Positions 5,718 through 5,951 of a DNA stretch of 5,951 bases are shown here, in pieces (position 1 is the stretch's first letter; every line of letters begins with the position of its first letter). The translations under genes and the position numbers were made by a program. The notes beneath the pieces are model-generated. The model was not told where the DNA came from. It made no database searches and saw only the letters and a list, made by a program, of their open reading frames with translations. This stretch comes from Clostridia bacterium (lineage in GTDB: Bacteria > Bacillota > Clostridia > Oscillospirales > CAG-272). The stretch is taken from the NCBI GenBank assembly GCA_017456685.1, contig JAFTIV010000084.1, positions 1 through 5,951 of the forward strand, written 5' to 3'.

Positions 5718-5951
5718 ACCTACGAGGATATTGCAGGAATTGCAGATCTTGCAAAGCGCGTTGTGGACGAGTTCTATAAGACACCATTTCGCCCTAAAAA
5801 GCCCGTTTCTGTTACGGTTAGTGTTTCTTGCTTTGTTCCTAAGCCACATACACCATTTCAGTGGGAACCACAGGATACCCTTGATTCTCTTTGTGACAAA
5901 CAGCAATATCTTGCAGAGAAGATAGTTGATCGTAAGATTAAATACAACTGG
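5718..5951 (+). pseudogene. Remainder of the radical SAM gene beyond the internal stop (runs off the window)
   Basis: Directly after the TAA, the same frame stays open for 78 codons to the last base. It continues the family sequence without a gap: TYEDIAGIADLAKRVVDEF, then VSVTVSVSCFVPKPHTPFQW and EPQDTL. The FVPKPHTPFQWEPQD stretch is a hallmark of TIGR03960 proteins. No base is inserted or deleted, and changing the T at 5715 to G would restore Glu and the full gene. There is no ATG in this frame within the window and no ribosome binding site just after the stop, so separate translation of this part is unlikely. Together with 4473-5717 it should be read as one interrupted gene. Confidence 0.85.

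Noticed and set aside
5520..5906. Antisense frame over the radical SAM stop, possibly explaining the interruption
   Set aside because: The + strand keeps clear family sequence on both sides of the stop; the antisense product is rich in Cys, Trp and Arg and looks like no protein family.

Overview
The window looks like AT-rich DNA from a Gram-positive bacterium of the Clostridia, perhaps an uncultured gut or rumen lineage. The grounds are frequent AGA Arg and ATA Ile codons, Gram-positive style Shine-Dalgarno sites, near-consensus SigA-type promoters, a SigH-like sigma factor, and a TIGR03960-type radical SAM gene following rlmB. All genes are on the + strand. There are no RNA genes, mobile elements or CRISPR arrays, and no gene-free stretch reaches 300 bases.

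Layout. Positions 1-270 hold the 3' end of an unrecognised gene. A very strong promoter (353-380) then drives a SigH-like sigma factor (404-955). A short hairpin separates it from a 91-residue double zinc-ribbon protein (999-1274), and a Rho-independent terminator (1329-1359) ends this unit. A second promoter (1379-1407) starts a tight operon with 6-nt gaps: an RlmB/TrmH-type 2'-O-methyltransferase (1443-2288), a 723-residue membrane protein (2295-4466), and a TIGR03960-type radical SAM protein (from 4473).

Two points stand out. First, the membrane protein has the helix layout and domain order of a heavy-metal (P1B-type) P-type ATPase, but every catalytic motif I can align is degenerate. It looks like a pseudo-ATPase kept as an intact gene. 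Second, the radical SAM gene carries an in-frame TAA at 5715-5717, exactly where relatives have the Glu of a Gly-Leu-Pro-Thr-Glu-Thr motif. The frame then stays open and family-like to the window edge, so this is a single-base nonsense change, a sequencing error or, least likely, recoding.

How the genes may work together: the sigma factor lying near rlmB recalls the Bacillus mrnC-rlmB-yacP-sigH neighbourhood, which supports a SigH assignment. The rlmB operon joins rRNA modification to a gene (TIGR03960) that in other Clostridia often precedes a DUF2344 gene, RNase G and rplU/rpmA. This suggests a ribosome and RNA housekeeping theme. The role of the pseudo-ATPase in that setting is unknown.
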